Part shown: positions 26,657 to 36,716 of the stretch, in pieces
How the letters are laid out: every line of letters starts with the position of its first letter
Numbering within the stretch: position 1 is the stretch's first letter
Assembly (NCBI GenBank): GCA_026196105.1
Contig: JAPHRK010000024.1
Location: forward strand, 1-64,000
Length of the DNA stretch: 64,000 bases
DNA from: Rhodospirillales bacterium
GTDB lineage: Bacteria > Pseudomonadota > Alphaproteobacteria > Rhodospirillales > JAPHRK01
Direction of reading: 5' to 3'
Program-made: the position numbers and the translations under genes
Notes under the pieces: generated by a model
Told to the model about the DNA's origin: nothing
Database searches by the model: none
Seen by the model: the letters and a program-made list of their open reading frames with translations, nothing else

Positions 26657-27438
26657 CCCTCAGTCTTTTTCTTCTGAGCTAGATATTTATAAAATGTATG
26701 AATGAGGAAATGGGTATTTATTTTCCCCGTAGGTAGCCCGTCGAAATAGTCTTTTTTATAGGTGAGACGAAGCCAGTCCGCATACCAAGTGCACAAGCCT
26801 TTTCCCTGTCTAAACGAGTCTTGTAAAGAGTGGTCACGCATATTCATTTTAAGATTTCTAGCGGCATTCCAATAGTATAGCATGGATTCACAGACCATAT
26901 CTCCGTTTAGGACTTCACCTCTATAGTTGACGCGTATCCGATTTCCTAATTCTTGAAGGCCGTAGCCAATTACTCTTTGGGAGATTGTTAAGGCAATTTC
27001 TTCAGGTGTGTGGGCTCCTCCATAACGACTGAGGATAAAAAGGAGAGTCCTGGGGCCACCTGAAGGGAGGCCCTCTTTCAATGCACGGGGAACGATGACA
27101 CCCGTAATAATTTTCCCTTGTTTGCTAGGAGGGTAGTTAGGGTCATAGATAATGACAACTTTAACCTGAGCACGGATCCGCTGTAGGATATCAGCATTTA
27201 TCGGAGATTTTTGTCTTAAAAGCCGAAGAGCTTTGAGTGTCTTCCCGACTGCTACTTTGCCAGGAGTGATTTTCATTCCAAATTTTGCACCAGGGTTAAG
27301 GGGGATTGCTGAAACCTCTATCCCCTCTTCCCTTGCAGCGTGCTGTAATGCCAAGGCGTTGGCATTCGACGGATTAGCTGGCGATAAAAAGCAGACGAAC
27401 AGCACCAATGCCAAAAAGCGATATAACATTTTCCCCAC
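26653..27438 (-). CDS. Hypothetical secreted protein
   Basis: I do not recognise this 261-residue protein. It has a signal peptide (FLALVLFVCFLSPANPSNANA), so it is exported. The mature part shows a putative beta-strand region VVIIYDPNYPPSKQGK, then LLFILSRYGGAHTPEEIALTISQ and CESMLYYWNAARNLK. A C-terminal part has GLCTWYADWLRLTYKKDYF and INTHFLIHTFYKY. Several conserved-looking His, Cys and Asp residues leave an enzymatic role open. It is followed upstream by a small gap before fghA and is on the same strand. Confidence 0.7.
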   Translation of the reverse strand: MGKMLYRFLALVLFVCFLSPANPSNANALALQHAAREEGIEVSAIPLNPGAKFGMKITPGKVAVGKTLKALRLLRQKSPINADILQRIRAQVKVVIIYDPNYPPSKQGKIITGVIVPRALKEGLPSGGPRTLLFILSRYGGAHTPEEIALTISQRVIGYGLQELGNRIRVNYRGEVLNGDMVCESMLYYWNAARNLKMNMRDHSLQDSFRQGKGLCTWYADWLRLTYKKDYFDGLPTGKINTHFLIHTFYKYLAQKKKTEG

Positions 27439-27509
27439 CCCTAAAGAAATATAGTTTATGGGGGAAACTACTCATAGGGGATCTACAGAGTCAAAGTTTC
27501 TGTGTTTTT

Positions 27510-28355
27510 CTAGGAACAGATCACTTTGGCATGATGATCTACGTGATCTTTCATGAAGGTGTTCATAAAGTAGTAGCTATGGTCATAACCTGGATGACGG
27601 CGTAAGGTGAGGGGATAATTGGTGTCGTTGCAGGCTTGTTCAAGGAGGTCTGGATTGAGTTGTTCATTGAGGAATTCATCATTCAAACCCTGATCAACTA
27701 GCACAGGTTTATGATGTCTTTGTTTGCTGGCGCGGACCAACTCGACGGTGTCATGTTTTGCCCATTCCGCTTTGTCATCCCCAATATATCCTGAAAAAGC
27801 TTTCTCTCCCCAAGGGCACTTTGTTGGGGCGCAAATTGGTGCAAAAGCGGAAATAGATTTATAAACTTCAGGATATTTTAAACCAAGGGTCAGGGCACCG
27901 TGTCCGCCCATGGAATGGCCAAATATACCTTGCCTGTCTACATCAACATTAAGGTCGTTTTTCATCAGAAGTTGGAGTTCATCAGTGACATAAGCCTCCA
28001 TGCGATAGTTCTTAGCCCATGGGCCATTTGTGGCGTTTATATAGAACCCGGCTCCTGTACCAAAATCCCAATTATCGTCTTCACCTTCAACCCCAGCCCC
28101 TCGGGGACTCGTGTCGGGGGCTACCAGAATAATCCCATGCTGCGCTGCGTATTGCTGAGCGCCGCCTTTGATCAAAAAGGTTTCTTCATTACAGGTCAAT
28201 CCTGCCAGATAAGTAAGGGCTGGGAGCTTGGCTCCCTCTTTCATTTGGGGAGGATAGTATACCCCAAATTTCATTTCGCCTTTAACCGCTTCAGATTGAT
28301 GGCAGTAATAAACCATCCGTCCATCATGACATGCGTGTTCTTTAATAATTTCCAT
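27510..28355 (-). CDS. fghA: S-formylglutathione hydrolase
   Basis: A 281-residue alpha/beta hydrolase that cleaves S-formylglutathione to formate and glutathione, the second step of glutathione-dependent formaldehyde oxidation. The nucleophile elbow is GHSMGGHGAL (Ser ~149), with Asp in LVDQGLNDEFL (~225) and His in RHPGYDHSYYFM (~258). The N-terminal GLTCNEETF matches the family. It follows adhC on the same strand with a hairpin between them, so expression may be partly uncoupled. Confidence 0.93.
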   Translation of the reverse strand: MEIIKEHACHDGRMVYYCHQSEAVKGEMKFGVYYPPQMKEGAKLPALTYLAGLTCNEETFLIKGGAQQYAAQHGIILVAPDTSPRGAGVEGEDDNWDFGTGAGFYINATNGPWAKNYRMEAYVTDELQLLMKNDLNVDVDRQGIFGHSMGGHGALTLGLKYPEVYKSISAFAPICAPTKCPWGEKAFSGYIGDDKAEWAKHDTVELVRASKQRHHKPVLVDQGLNDEFLNEQLNPDLLEQACNDTNYPLTLRRHPGYDHSYYFMNTFMKDHVDHHAKVICS

Positions 28356-28374
28356 ATCGATTATTCACTCATCA

Positions 28375-28429
28375 GAAGAAAAATCCGACGTCTGAAACCG
28401 CTTGAGGGAAGTTGTGCCTCAGACGTCGG
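28375..28429 (-). terminator. Hairpin with U-run between adhC and fghA
   Basis: An 11-bp perfect inverted repeat (CCGACGTCTGA at 28385-28395, TCAGACGTCGG at 28419-28429) is separated by 23 bases. Read on the minus strand after adhC, the stem is followed by ATTTTTCTTC. This looks like an intrinsic terminator or attenuator inside the formaldehyde operon. The long loop makes it weaker than a standard one. Confidence 0.55.
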
Positions 28430-28466
28430 TGGCAGTGATTGGAACAACTACCAGGGAAATTGGTTT

Positions 28467-29597
<1,131 letters not shown>

Positions 29598-29696
29598 CTA
29601 ATACCCCTAGTAAGAGGCAAAGAAAGGAACAATGAAAATGATTTGTTTTGATCTGTTAATAGGTTTTTCTAATGAACTTTCTGGAGCGGACTTAAC

Positions 29697-30596
29697 TTAG
29701 ATAAACATAGAGTCGATATCTAGTTCTTCTGCTGCCTTGAAGAAGTTTTCTGTCACCACTGAGGGGTATTCAATTTCCCCCATTTGCAAACCAACTGCAT
29801 TGGATACTTCAGGTTCAACAAGCTTAACCATGCAGGTTCCTGGTGGCTCAGAGCAAAAGGCGAAACATTCCCTCGGGACAATACTGGACCAACCACCTGA
29901 ACGAACATGTGCTGCTAAATTCATTAGGGAATTAGTTTCAATTTGAGGAACGACCTCACAACCTTGCTCGGTGAAAACATTGTCAATTGTTTGACGGTTT
30001 TGCATACCTTTGTTGAGCAATACCATCGGAGTTTTCGCAGCTTCTTTCCAGGTAATGCTTTCTTGTTCAGCGATAGGGCTGTTGAGAGGGGTTAAAAGGG
30101 AGAGATGTTCCGTATAGAGCGGCATTTCACGGACTTTAGCAACACCAGAACCCGTGAGATAAGAGACGCCAATATCAAGGGAGAAATCTTCAATATCTGT
30201 TAGGATTTGTTGGGCGCTGCGATTAACAATTTCAATACTAACCCCAGGATGGTTTTTACCAAATCGTGAGGTCGTGAGGGCGGCAATTGGTAAAGCTGAT
30301 GGCATAACACCAATGCGCAAAAATCCGGCTAACCCTTCGCGCATCTGGCTAAGTTCTTCTTTTAATTTTTCACTTTCGGAGATGACTCGGTTGGCGTGCT
30401 CTAAGACACGGAACCCTTCTTGGGTGAAGCCTGAGAAACGGTGACCTCGTTGAACAATAGGAATTCCCAATTCGTCTTCAAGTTGACGAATAGCGCTTGA
30501 AAGAGTTGGTTGCGAGACGTTGCATTTTTCAGCTGCGCGCCCAAAATGCTTTTCCTGGGCCAGTGCCCGAAGATACAAAAGCCGTCGAACGATCAT
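29697..30596 (-). CDS. LysR-family transcriptional regulator
   Basis: A LysR regulator of about 299 residues. The winged helix-turn-helix (AQEKHFGRAAEKCNVSQPTLSSAIRQLEDEL, residues ~9-40; key pattern only) is followed by an effector domain (~88-295). GGGGAG lies about 7 bases before the ATG at 30596; a TTG at 30611 is less likely. It sits directly upstream of adhC-fghA on the same strand and may control them, but autoregulation plus control of the divergent direction is also possible. The ligand is unknown. Confidence 0.88.
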   Translation of the reverse strand: MIVRRLLYLRALAQEKHFGRAAEKCNVSQPTLSSAIRQLEDELGIPIVQRGHRFSGFTQEGFRVLEHANRVISESEKLKEELSQMREGLAGFLRIGVMPSALPIAALTTSRFGKNHPGVSIEIVNRSAQQILTDIEDFSLDIGVSYLTGSGVAKVREMPLYTEHLSLLTPLNSPIAEQESITWKEAAKTPMVLLNKGMQNRQTIDNVFTEQGCEVVPQIETNSLMNLAAHVRSGGWSSIVPRECFAFCSEPPGTCMVKLVEPEVSNAVGLQMGEIEYPSVVTENFFKAAEELDIDSMFI

Positions 30597-30789
30597 GTCG
30601 TTTCTCCCCAAATGAAGCGCGGAACCAACTGCGAACTAGCCCGCCCCTTCATGATCCTTCCCATACCTTTAAGCCACCCAATTTTAATTAATTTAAAAAG
30701 AAAACAATTGGTAAGGCATTCATTATTATTGAGCATGTCTTGGTTCAATCAATCCGTCAAGTAGTGTTATTTTGCTCTTTGGTCACAAA

Positions 30790-30819
30790 AACCCCGGCAC
30801 TAAAATTAGTGCCGGGGTT
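30790..30819 (-). terminator. Intrinsic terminator after the heme-copper oxidoreductase genes
   Basis: A 13-bp stem with a 4-base loop (AACCCCGGCACTA/TAGTGCCGGGGTT, arms 30790-30802 and 30807-30819) is followed on the minus strand by a short U-run. It lies about 70 bases past the stop at 30887 and closes the two-gene operon. Confidence 0.85.
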
Positions 30820-30886
30820 CTCTTTTGCAGCGGGAGGTTCTGAGCCAAGGCACGAAAGTTGGGGGGGCTGTACCTCGGCCTTGGGT

Positions 30887-32428
30887 TTATTCCGCTGGTG
30901 CTGGAGCTGCGCTTCTTGTTGCTTCACCAATTTTTTGAGCTTTAAACAAATTGATAGCGTACAAGAGGAAAGCGACGCCAATGATCAAGCCAAAGAACTG
31001 TATGGCGTCACCGTAAACCATCCAACCACCTTGACCCCAATCAGCGAACCGTCGAGGCATGCCTGCTGAGCCACCAGCCAACATAACTAGGGCAGCGCCA
31101 GTGGAACCAAAGGTGAGCAAGCCACAGGACCAATACCCTAACTTATCCTCGAGAACGCGGCCCGTCATCACTGGGTAGTGGTGATAAATCACGCCCATCC
31201 ACATCATAGACATGGCAAGGATAACGGTCATGGTATGTCCGCTTTGCCACATGGTGCCGTGGAGTTGGAACGACCAGGCGACGTTTGAAGTGACAACCGC
31301 ACTTGCGCCATCAAGGATGTAAAGAGTGAAACCCATCAAAGCCATCATCAGACCAGGAGTCATCCTCAAACCATGTTTCATACAAGTTGCAAGAATGGTG
31401 AAGATACTTATGGCTGCGCCAATTCCGGTACCCCAGCTCATGATGTTTCCATGGTATGCGAGCGTAGCTGGCAAGTTGGGGAACAAAGTGATGAAGTGGT
31501 GAAGGAAGGAGCTGAAGGATGTCAGTAACAAAATCCACAAAGCGAGATTAGCAAGTTTGTCGCTGTAAAGTTTGCGTGTGCCATCTGCCAAATACAAGGG
31601 GAGAGTTGCATAGATACCACTGATAACCATCAGCGCCATTGCTTCCATCAGATTGTGAGCGAAGACAAAGAAAGCAAACTCAAAGACCACTGGGCTCGTC
31701 GCCCAGGCAACGGCATCGAGGGGGATAATGCCGAAGAGGGCAACCAACACATAGGTGGCGATTATTAAGATTGGAGTTCCCATGATCAACAGAACTAAAG
31801 CAGCCAAAACCATTCCCAACATGCCAGGGTCATTTAGAGTACGTGCAGACAAAACAAGGTCTTCACGAACATCCCCAAAGAAAGCCATTTTCAAGACCTG
31901 AATAGGATAGAAAATGATCATGGTGTAGAGGACGAGACCAACACCTGTAAACCCAAGTACAAGGGTTTCAAAAGACCATTGTCCGGTTTCAACACCAACG
32001 ACAGGCAGAGGGAACATCAGAACAAGACTGGTGCTCAAGCCACCGATGAGAATAGCGGCGCTCAAAAGAGCAGCTCCTAAGTTCATGCAGATATAAATAG
32101 CAGCAGGAAGCCAGCCTTTAATTGGTTTGCCAGCACAACCGCCGGACCGATGTAGGCCAATTCCCATCATGAGCTGGAATGAGAAAGGGAAAGCCAAAGC
32201 AGCGCCATGAGCTGTTAGGGCTTGATAAAAGAAGTGAGTGTCCATGCCCGTTCTTTGGACCAAGGGCATTGCGACGCCAAGCAGACCAGCGATAAAGAGC
32301 CAGACGAATGACGTCACGATCATGAGGGCTGGCCAGGAATTAATTTCTTCTAGGCCGTCACTCTCATCAACAGGAAACATTTTGTTGAAAATGGGTGTTT
32401 TCTGTAAAATTTTCGTTGCTGTAAGCAT
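30887..32428 (-). CDS. Heme-copper oxidoreductase subunit I with nitric-oxide-reductase-like active site
   Basis: A 513-residue, 12-helix membrane protein of the heme-copper superfamily. Helix II His74 (TAHG) is a low-spin heme ligand. Helix VII His310-His311 and helix VI His258 would bind the second metal. The helix VI motif is H258-N-L-M-E262, so Glu replaces the active-site Tyr of oxidases (GHPEVY), as in the H-x3-E of cNOR. Helix X has H390 and H398 but Met400 where the second heme ligand His is expected. The K-channel Lys is absent (TGIGAA). A late GMPRRFADW is family-typical. Called NOR-like by residues; oxygen reduction is not excluded. Confidence 0.8.
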   Translation of the reverse strand: MLTATKILQKTPIFNKMFPVDESDGLEEINSWPALMIVTSFVWLFIAGLLGVAMPLVQRTGMDTHFFYQALTAHGAALAFPFSFQLMMGIGLHRSGGCAGKPIKGWLPAAIYICMNLGAALLSAAILIGGLSTSLVLMFPLPVVGVETGQWSFETLVLGFTGVGLVLYTMIIFYPIQVLKMAFFGDVREDLVLSARTLNDPGMLGMVLAALVLLIMGTPILIIATYVLVALFGIIPLDAVAWATSPVVFEFAFFVFAHNLMEAMALMVISGIYATLPLYLADGTRKLYSDKLANLALWILLLTSFSSFLHHFITLFPNLPATLAYHGNIMSWGTGIGAAISIFTILATCMKHGLRMTPGLMMALMGFTLYILDGASAVVTSNVAWSFQLHGTMWQSGHTMTVILAMSMMWMGVIYHHYPVMTGRVLEDKLGYWSCGLLTFGSTGAALVMLAGGSAGMPRRFADWGQGGWMVYGDAIQFFGLIIGVAFLLYAINLFKAQKIGEATRSAAPAPAE

Positions 32429-32452
32429 TGTAAAATCCTTATCCGAAAGTGA

Positions 32453-33019
32453 TTAGCCTTTAGAGCCAACGACTACGATTTCATCTCTCATCTCATGATG
32501 CGCGAGCCCACAAAATTCGAGACAACGGACGAGATAAGTACCCGGCTCGGTAAAGGTGTGGATAAGAGATGTTGGTGATTCCATTCCTGGCATAAGCATC
32601 ATGGTGAATAAGATGTCGCCATGAGGATCGTAGATGGCAAAGCCGTGCACGGTGTCGTTGCTCTTGCCGGAAAAACGAATGGGCTTTCCTACTTCGATTG
32701 TCACTTCAGGAATATCAAAGGACCAGGATTCAGCCGTGAAGTTGACTTCGGTGATCTTTTCACCGGATGCAACGGCTTTTGCTGTTGCCACTGTTGGCAT
32801 ATAGCCAATGCTGGCAATGTTAACGCCAACAAAAACAATCGTGACAAATCCAAGCCACAACCACTCTGCTTTTGCGTAATTGCCATCCCCTGTGGTTGGG
32901 TTTGGGTCTGAAAAAGACTTTTTCACGACCACATACATAAATACGACGAAAAATGGAATGAACATGAAAATTGTCATTCCGAAGGCACCCCATCCACTGA
33001 GGTATAAGGAATCTAGCAT
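32453..33019 (-). CDS. Heme-copper oxidoreductase subunit II with CuA site
   Basis: A 188-residue cytochrome oxidase subunit II-like protein. Two N-terminal membrane helices (~10-32 and ~53-73) precede a periplasmic cupredoxin domain (~90-185). All CuA ligands are present: His125, then C166-L-E168-F-C170-x3-H174-x2-M177. Electrons would therefore come from a soluble cytochrome c or cupredoxin. It is the first gene of the operon, 24 bases upstream of subunit I. No subunit III or IV is seen. Confidence 0.88.
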   Translation of the reverse strand: MLDSLYLSGWGAFGMTIFMFIPFFVVFMYVVVKKSFSDPNPTTGDGNYAKAEWLWLGFVTIVFVGVNIASIGYMPTVATAKAVASGEKITEVNFTAESWSFDIPEVTIEVGKPIRFSGKSNDTVHGFAIYDPHGDILFTMMLMPGMESPTSLIHTFTEPGTYLVRCLEFCGLAHHEMRDEIVVVGSKG

Positions 33020-33399
33020 AATTGTATTCCCCCGCTGTTAAACATATTAAAAAAACCCTTCCCCAATTAGAAAGGTTATATATTTATACGTCTAATAAAA
33101 GTGGATAACTATTCAAATAAAACTATTGAAATATTAGGTATTTTAATCAACCACTATATTATCATGTAAATAATTAGGGTTAACCCCTGAAAAATGTGTC
33201 ATATATACTAAATAATTAAAAAAATTTACTGATTGATTGATTTTTTTTATTTAATTGTAGTTGGATGTCGGTTGTAACATTTAGGCTTCGCCGCTTTGGG
33301 TGCCTATTTTAAGTACCTTCTGTTTTGTTGTTATATTCATTGTTGAAGGTGCCTAAGTTTTGACTGACCTCATTCGTATTTTTCTTGGTGGGTCTTGCG
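33020..33399. promoter_or_regulatory. 380-base divergent control region between the NOR-like operon and the P1B ATPase
   Basis: This AT-rich stretch has no gene. It holds a perfect 10-base palindrome GGGTTAACCC (33177-33186), long A/T runs (33221-33256), and two direct copies of GGTGCCTA (33299-33306 and 33348-33355). An ACCTTC/GAAGGT inverted repeat spans 33315-33350. I found no clear FNR box (TTGAT-N4-ATCAA). Both flanking operons should start here; the palindrome is the best operator candidate. Confidence 0.4.
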
Positions 33400-35766
33400 A
33401 TGACCTCTAATGACTGCCAACTTTGTGGATTACCAACTCCCACCCCGCCAATTGTTTCAGACAATCATCTGTTTTGTTGTTTCGGTTGTAAGGAGGTATA
33501 TCGAAATTTTGGCCCTGAAGTATTAGAAACAATTGCGACACCTCAAACGGCTCAAGCTGAAGTTCTTCCACCTGAAGGGAAGGAAGCCTTCCTTCGCATT
33601 GAGGGTATGCACTGCTCGTCTTGTGAGATTTTGATTGAGCGTGTTGCTGAAAAAATTGACGGTATTTATTCGGCAAAATCCAGCTATGCCACTTCGACGG
33701 TAAAAGTGGTTTATGATCCTGATGTGATAGATGAAGCTGACCTGCCGAAAGCTTTAAAATTCACCGGATATCGGGCGAGGTTAAGCTCAGAGGAAGCTCC
33801 TGAATACGATAACCGCTTGGACCTGCTTCGAGTTCTAGTCGGGGCGTCTATGGCAGGGTTGGTGATGATGCTCTATGTGGCATTCTATTATCCAACGGAC
33901 CTTGGTATTGTCTCTGAAAGTGAAATGGCACCCCTGAGTTGGCTTGCTTTTGGTGTGGTACCTAAAGTGATATTTGCCATTACCACAGGATTGATCCTCT
34001 ACGTCGGGGCTCCCATCTTCCGAGGGGCCTGGATTGGTTTACGTGCCCGAATTCTCAATATGGATGACCTTCTCGCTATCGCTATTTTATCGGCTTATGG
34101 ATACAGCGTTGCCCAACTTTATCAGGGCTCCCATGATTTATATTTTGATGTTGCCGCGACGATCACGGCTATCGTCGCCGTTGGGCGCTATTTTGAGAAA
34201 ACAGCCAAAGCTGAAGCCACGGAAGAACTCACAAAGCTTATGAAAGCATGGGCCCCTAAAGCTCGGATCAGGTGGGGAGGGGATTACAAGCTCTTGGAAA
34301 TCGAAGACCTTGATCCCGGTGAGTATATTCTGGTTTGGGAAGGTGAGCCTATTCCCGTTGACGGTATCATTGTCGATGGACGAGGGGCCGTAGATGAATC
34401 CCTAATGACCGGAGAACCTTTCCCTGTCAACCATGGTCCTGGCGATACAGTGCTGGGGGGATCTGTCGTTGTAGAAGGACAGATCGAAGTTAAAGTCGGC
34501 GAAAAGGTTGAAAGCCAGATGGATAATTTGGCTAAAATCCTTTGGAACGTCCAAAGCTCAAATGCGGGAGCTCAAGGTTTAGCCGATCTTGTCGCTCGTG
34601 TTTTTGTCCCCGTAGTCCTTGTCCTGGCAGCGATTGTTACAGAATATTCTTATCTTTCGGGAGCCCCCTTAGGGACTGCGCTGCTCGCAGGCCTCGCGAC
34701 TTTAATCGTTTCCTGCCCTTGTACTTTTGGTCTGGCGATTCCCCTTACCACCGCGGCGGGGGTGAGTGCTGCTCTGCGCCAAGGAATTATTATCACCAGT
34801 GCAGATACTTTTGTGAAAGCTCCCCACATTGATATCGTCGCTATTGATAAAACCGGGACACTCTCGACGGGAGACATGTCTGTTGTTGAAGTCATCGGTC
34901 CCCAATTGGTGACTGAATATGCTGCTGCTGTTGAGCGCCTGTCGCCTCATCCCATTGCCAAGGCAATTGCTAAGTTGGACGGGAAGCACTCAGCAGATGA
35001 TTTGAATATTCATCCTGGCAAGGGTGCTGAAGCTACGGTTGGAACTCAAAGAATTGCCGTCGGCAGTCGTTCCCTATTTGCCATTCTAGGTTGGGATATC
35101 CCAAAAGAAATTGCTGAGCAAGTCACCGCCTATGCACCGGGTGAAGGGGTGGTTTCCTACGTAGGGTGGGAAGGCCAGATTGAAGGGGCAATTATTACCC
35201 GCGATCGTTCTCGTCCTGAATGGGAGAGTGTCATTGACCAACTCAAGGCTCATTGCCGGGTCGTCCTCCTCACCGGGGCTGAGCACCCAAGTGGATATGA
35301 AGAACGGGTGGATGAGGTTTTTGCAGGCGTTCCCCCAGAAGGCAAAGCCGCCGTTATTCGCCAGCTCCGTACCCAAGGCACTGTTGTGATGATTGGTGAT
35401 GGTAGCAACGACGCCCCTGCTTTGGCCGCCGCTAATCTTGGTATCGCCTTTGGTGCCCCCACAGCTTTGGCTGCGGATGCCGCCGATGTGGTGATTTTAG
35501 GGGAAAGGCTAGAGCGGATTTTTGATGCGTTCGATCTGATCAACACTATCAGGCGCCGGGTTCGGCAAAACCTTGGATGGGCATTGCTCTACAACGCTAC
35601 CGCAATCCCCCTAGCGATTACTGGATTACTGAATCCCTTGTTTGCCGCTTTAGCGATGTCAACAAGCAGCCTTCTGGTGATTTGGAATTCATCCAGGTCT
35701 CTGCAATCGGGGAATAGTACTGATTCAGACGCAGGGATAAACCCTCGTCTTATTGAACAAGAGTAA
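33400..35766 (+). CDS. P1B-type heavy-metal (copper) ATPase, FixI/CcoI/CtpA-like
   Basis: A P-type ATPase of about 788 residues, probably exporting copper for insertion into periplasmic or membrane cuproenzymes. An N-terminal Cys cluster (CQLCGLP...FCCFGCKEVY) is followed by an HMA domain with GMHCSSC. The membrane metal site is SCPCTFG, the phosphorylation site DKTGTLSTGD, the actuator loop MTGEPFP, and the hinge GDGSNDAPAL. The Cys cluster is typical of FixI/CcoI-type ATPases serving heme-copper oxidases. It is divergent from such an enzyme here. ATG at 33400 is preferred over TTG 33385. Confidence 0.9.
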   Translation: MTSNDCQLCGLPTPTPPIVSDNHLFCCFGCKEVYRNFGPEVLETIATPQTAQAEVLPPEGKEAFLRIEGMHCSSCEILIERVAEKIDGIYSAKSSYATSTVKVVYDPDVIDEADLPKALKFTGYRARLSSEEAPEYDNRLDLLRVLVGASMAGLVMMLYVAFYYPTDLGIVSESEMAPLSWLAFGVVPKVIFAITTGLILYVGAPIFRGAWIGLRARILNMDDLLAIAILSAYGYSVAQLYQGSHDLYFDVAATITAIVAVGRYFEKTAKAEATEELTKLMKAWAPKARIRWGGDYKLLEIEDLDPGEYILVWEGEPIPVDGIIVDGRGAVDESLMTGEPFPVNHGPGDTVLGGSVVVEGQIEVKVGEKVESQMDNLAKILWNVQSSNAGAQGLADLVARVFVPVVLVLAAIVTEYSYLSGAPLGTALLAGLATLIVSCPCTFGLAIPLTTAAGVSAALRQGIIITSADTFVKAPHIDIVAIDKTGTLSTGDMSVVEVIGPQLVTEYAAAVERLSPHPIAKAIAKLDGKHSADDLNIHPGKGAEATVGTQRIAVGSRSLFAILGWDIPKEIAEQVTAYAPGEGVVSYVGWEGQIEGAIITRDRSRPEWESVIDQLKAHCRVVLLTGAEHPSGYEERVDEVFAGVPPEGKAAVIRQLRTQGTVVMIGDGSNDAPALAAANLGIAFGAPTALAADAADVVILGERLERIFDAFDLINTIRRRVRQNLGWALLYNATAIPLAITGLLNPLFAALAMSTSSLLVIWNSSRSLQSGNSTDSDAGINPRLIEQE

Positions 35767-36538
35767 GGCAACTCTCATAGAACAACGTTACTGCTAATTG
35801 TAGTTGAGAAAGAGCATCCTCACCGATACCTGCATGGCTGGTTGGAGCGTGCATGTGATTATGTTTGGAGAAGGCTGTCATGGTTGTAAACACCCCAAAC
35901 AGCATTATGGTTACCCCTGCAACCCGCCGTATGGTGAGATTACGCGCAATGCCTCGTAAATACTCATAGCCCTTGCCCATGGTTAACAGCATGGGCAAGG
36001 TGCCGATGCCAAAACCAAGCATGAGCATGGCCCCTTGAGTGGGGGTGGCGGAAAGAATAGCGAGGGCTAAAGCGGAATAAACCAAACCACAAGGTAACCA
36101 GCCCCAGACTAGGCCCAAGCCTAAAGCGTGAAGGGGGGTTTTAACGGGGAGAAACCGTTTTCCCAGAGGCTGGATATATTTCCATATATACTGTCCACCA
36201 TTTTCAATCCAAGCAAAAGAACGCCACCACCCGGCGAGGTAAAGCCCCAGTGCAATCATAAAAATTCCTGCGATCAATCCGCCAATGGGAAGAACAACAT
36301 CAAGGGGAATTCGCGCTGATTGGGAGCCAATAAATCCTGCCAATGCTCCCGCGATGCAGTAACTTATTATTCGACCCATGTTGTAGGTTAAATGGAAGAC
36401 AACTTGAGAGAATAAAGATTTTTGGGTCGCTTCAGGCGCACCAGAATTGAGGGCGCCAACAATTCCACCGCACATACCGATGCAGTGGGTTGAGCCTATA
36501 AATCCTATGGTTAATGCTGTAAAAAACGATAGTTCCAC
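35750..36538 (-). CDS. TauE/SafE-family (UreH-like) membrane protein
   Basis: A membrane protein of about 262 residues with roughly six helices. The N-terminal STHCIGMCGGIVGAL and mid-protein GWLPCGLVYSALALA motifs are typical of the 'sulfite exporter TauE/SafE' group often found beside CcoI-type copper ATPases. It probably helps handle copper or another metal for oxidase assembly (inference from neighbours). GTG at 36538, preceded by GGGAG, is the better start; a TTG lies at 36550. It overlaps the end of the convergent ATPase gene by 17 bases. Confidence 0.82.
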   Translation of the reverse strand: MELSFFTALTIGFIGSTHCIGMCGGIVGALNSGAPEATQKSLFSQVVFHLTYNMGRIISYCIAGALAGFIGSQSARIPLDVVLPIGGLIAGIFMIALGLYLAGWWRSFAWIENGGQYIWKYIQPLGKRFLPVKTPLHALGLGLVWGWLPCGLVYSALALAILSATPTQGAMLMLGFGIGTLPMLLTMGKGYEYLRGIARNLTIRRVAGVTIMLFGVFTTMTAFSKHNHMHAPTSHAGIGEDALSQLQLAVTLFYESCLTLVQ

Positions 36539-36716
36539 GCCAGCTCCCAAAGCCCAAAATCGCCTTTAGCATTCCCCATAGCTTGAAACTCTGTCAAGCG
36601 TTTCCTCTGAAGTGAGGTATTCCCTGTTAAGATGAATTTCCTTTCAAATCTTGCGAGATAAAGCCAAACTAACCGTTGTAAGAAAATGAATTTTGTTTTT
36701 TTGGTTGTGAAAATTA

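Noticed and set aside
30740-31069. Plus-strand open frame spanning the terminator at 30790-30819
   Set aside because: It crosses a strong hairpin and then lies antisense to the subunit I gene; no start signal.
33121-33160. FNR-like TTGA...ATCAA upstream of the NOR-like operon
   Set aside because: The half-sites are about 15 bases apart instead of 4, so it does not fit an FNR or NNR box.
34542-34832. 96-codon Cys/Arg/Ser-rich open frame within the P1B ATPase gene
   Set aside because: Frame-shifted shadow of a conserved gene; no start signal and unlikely composition.
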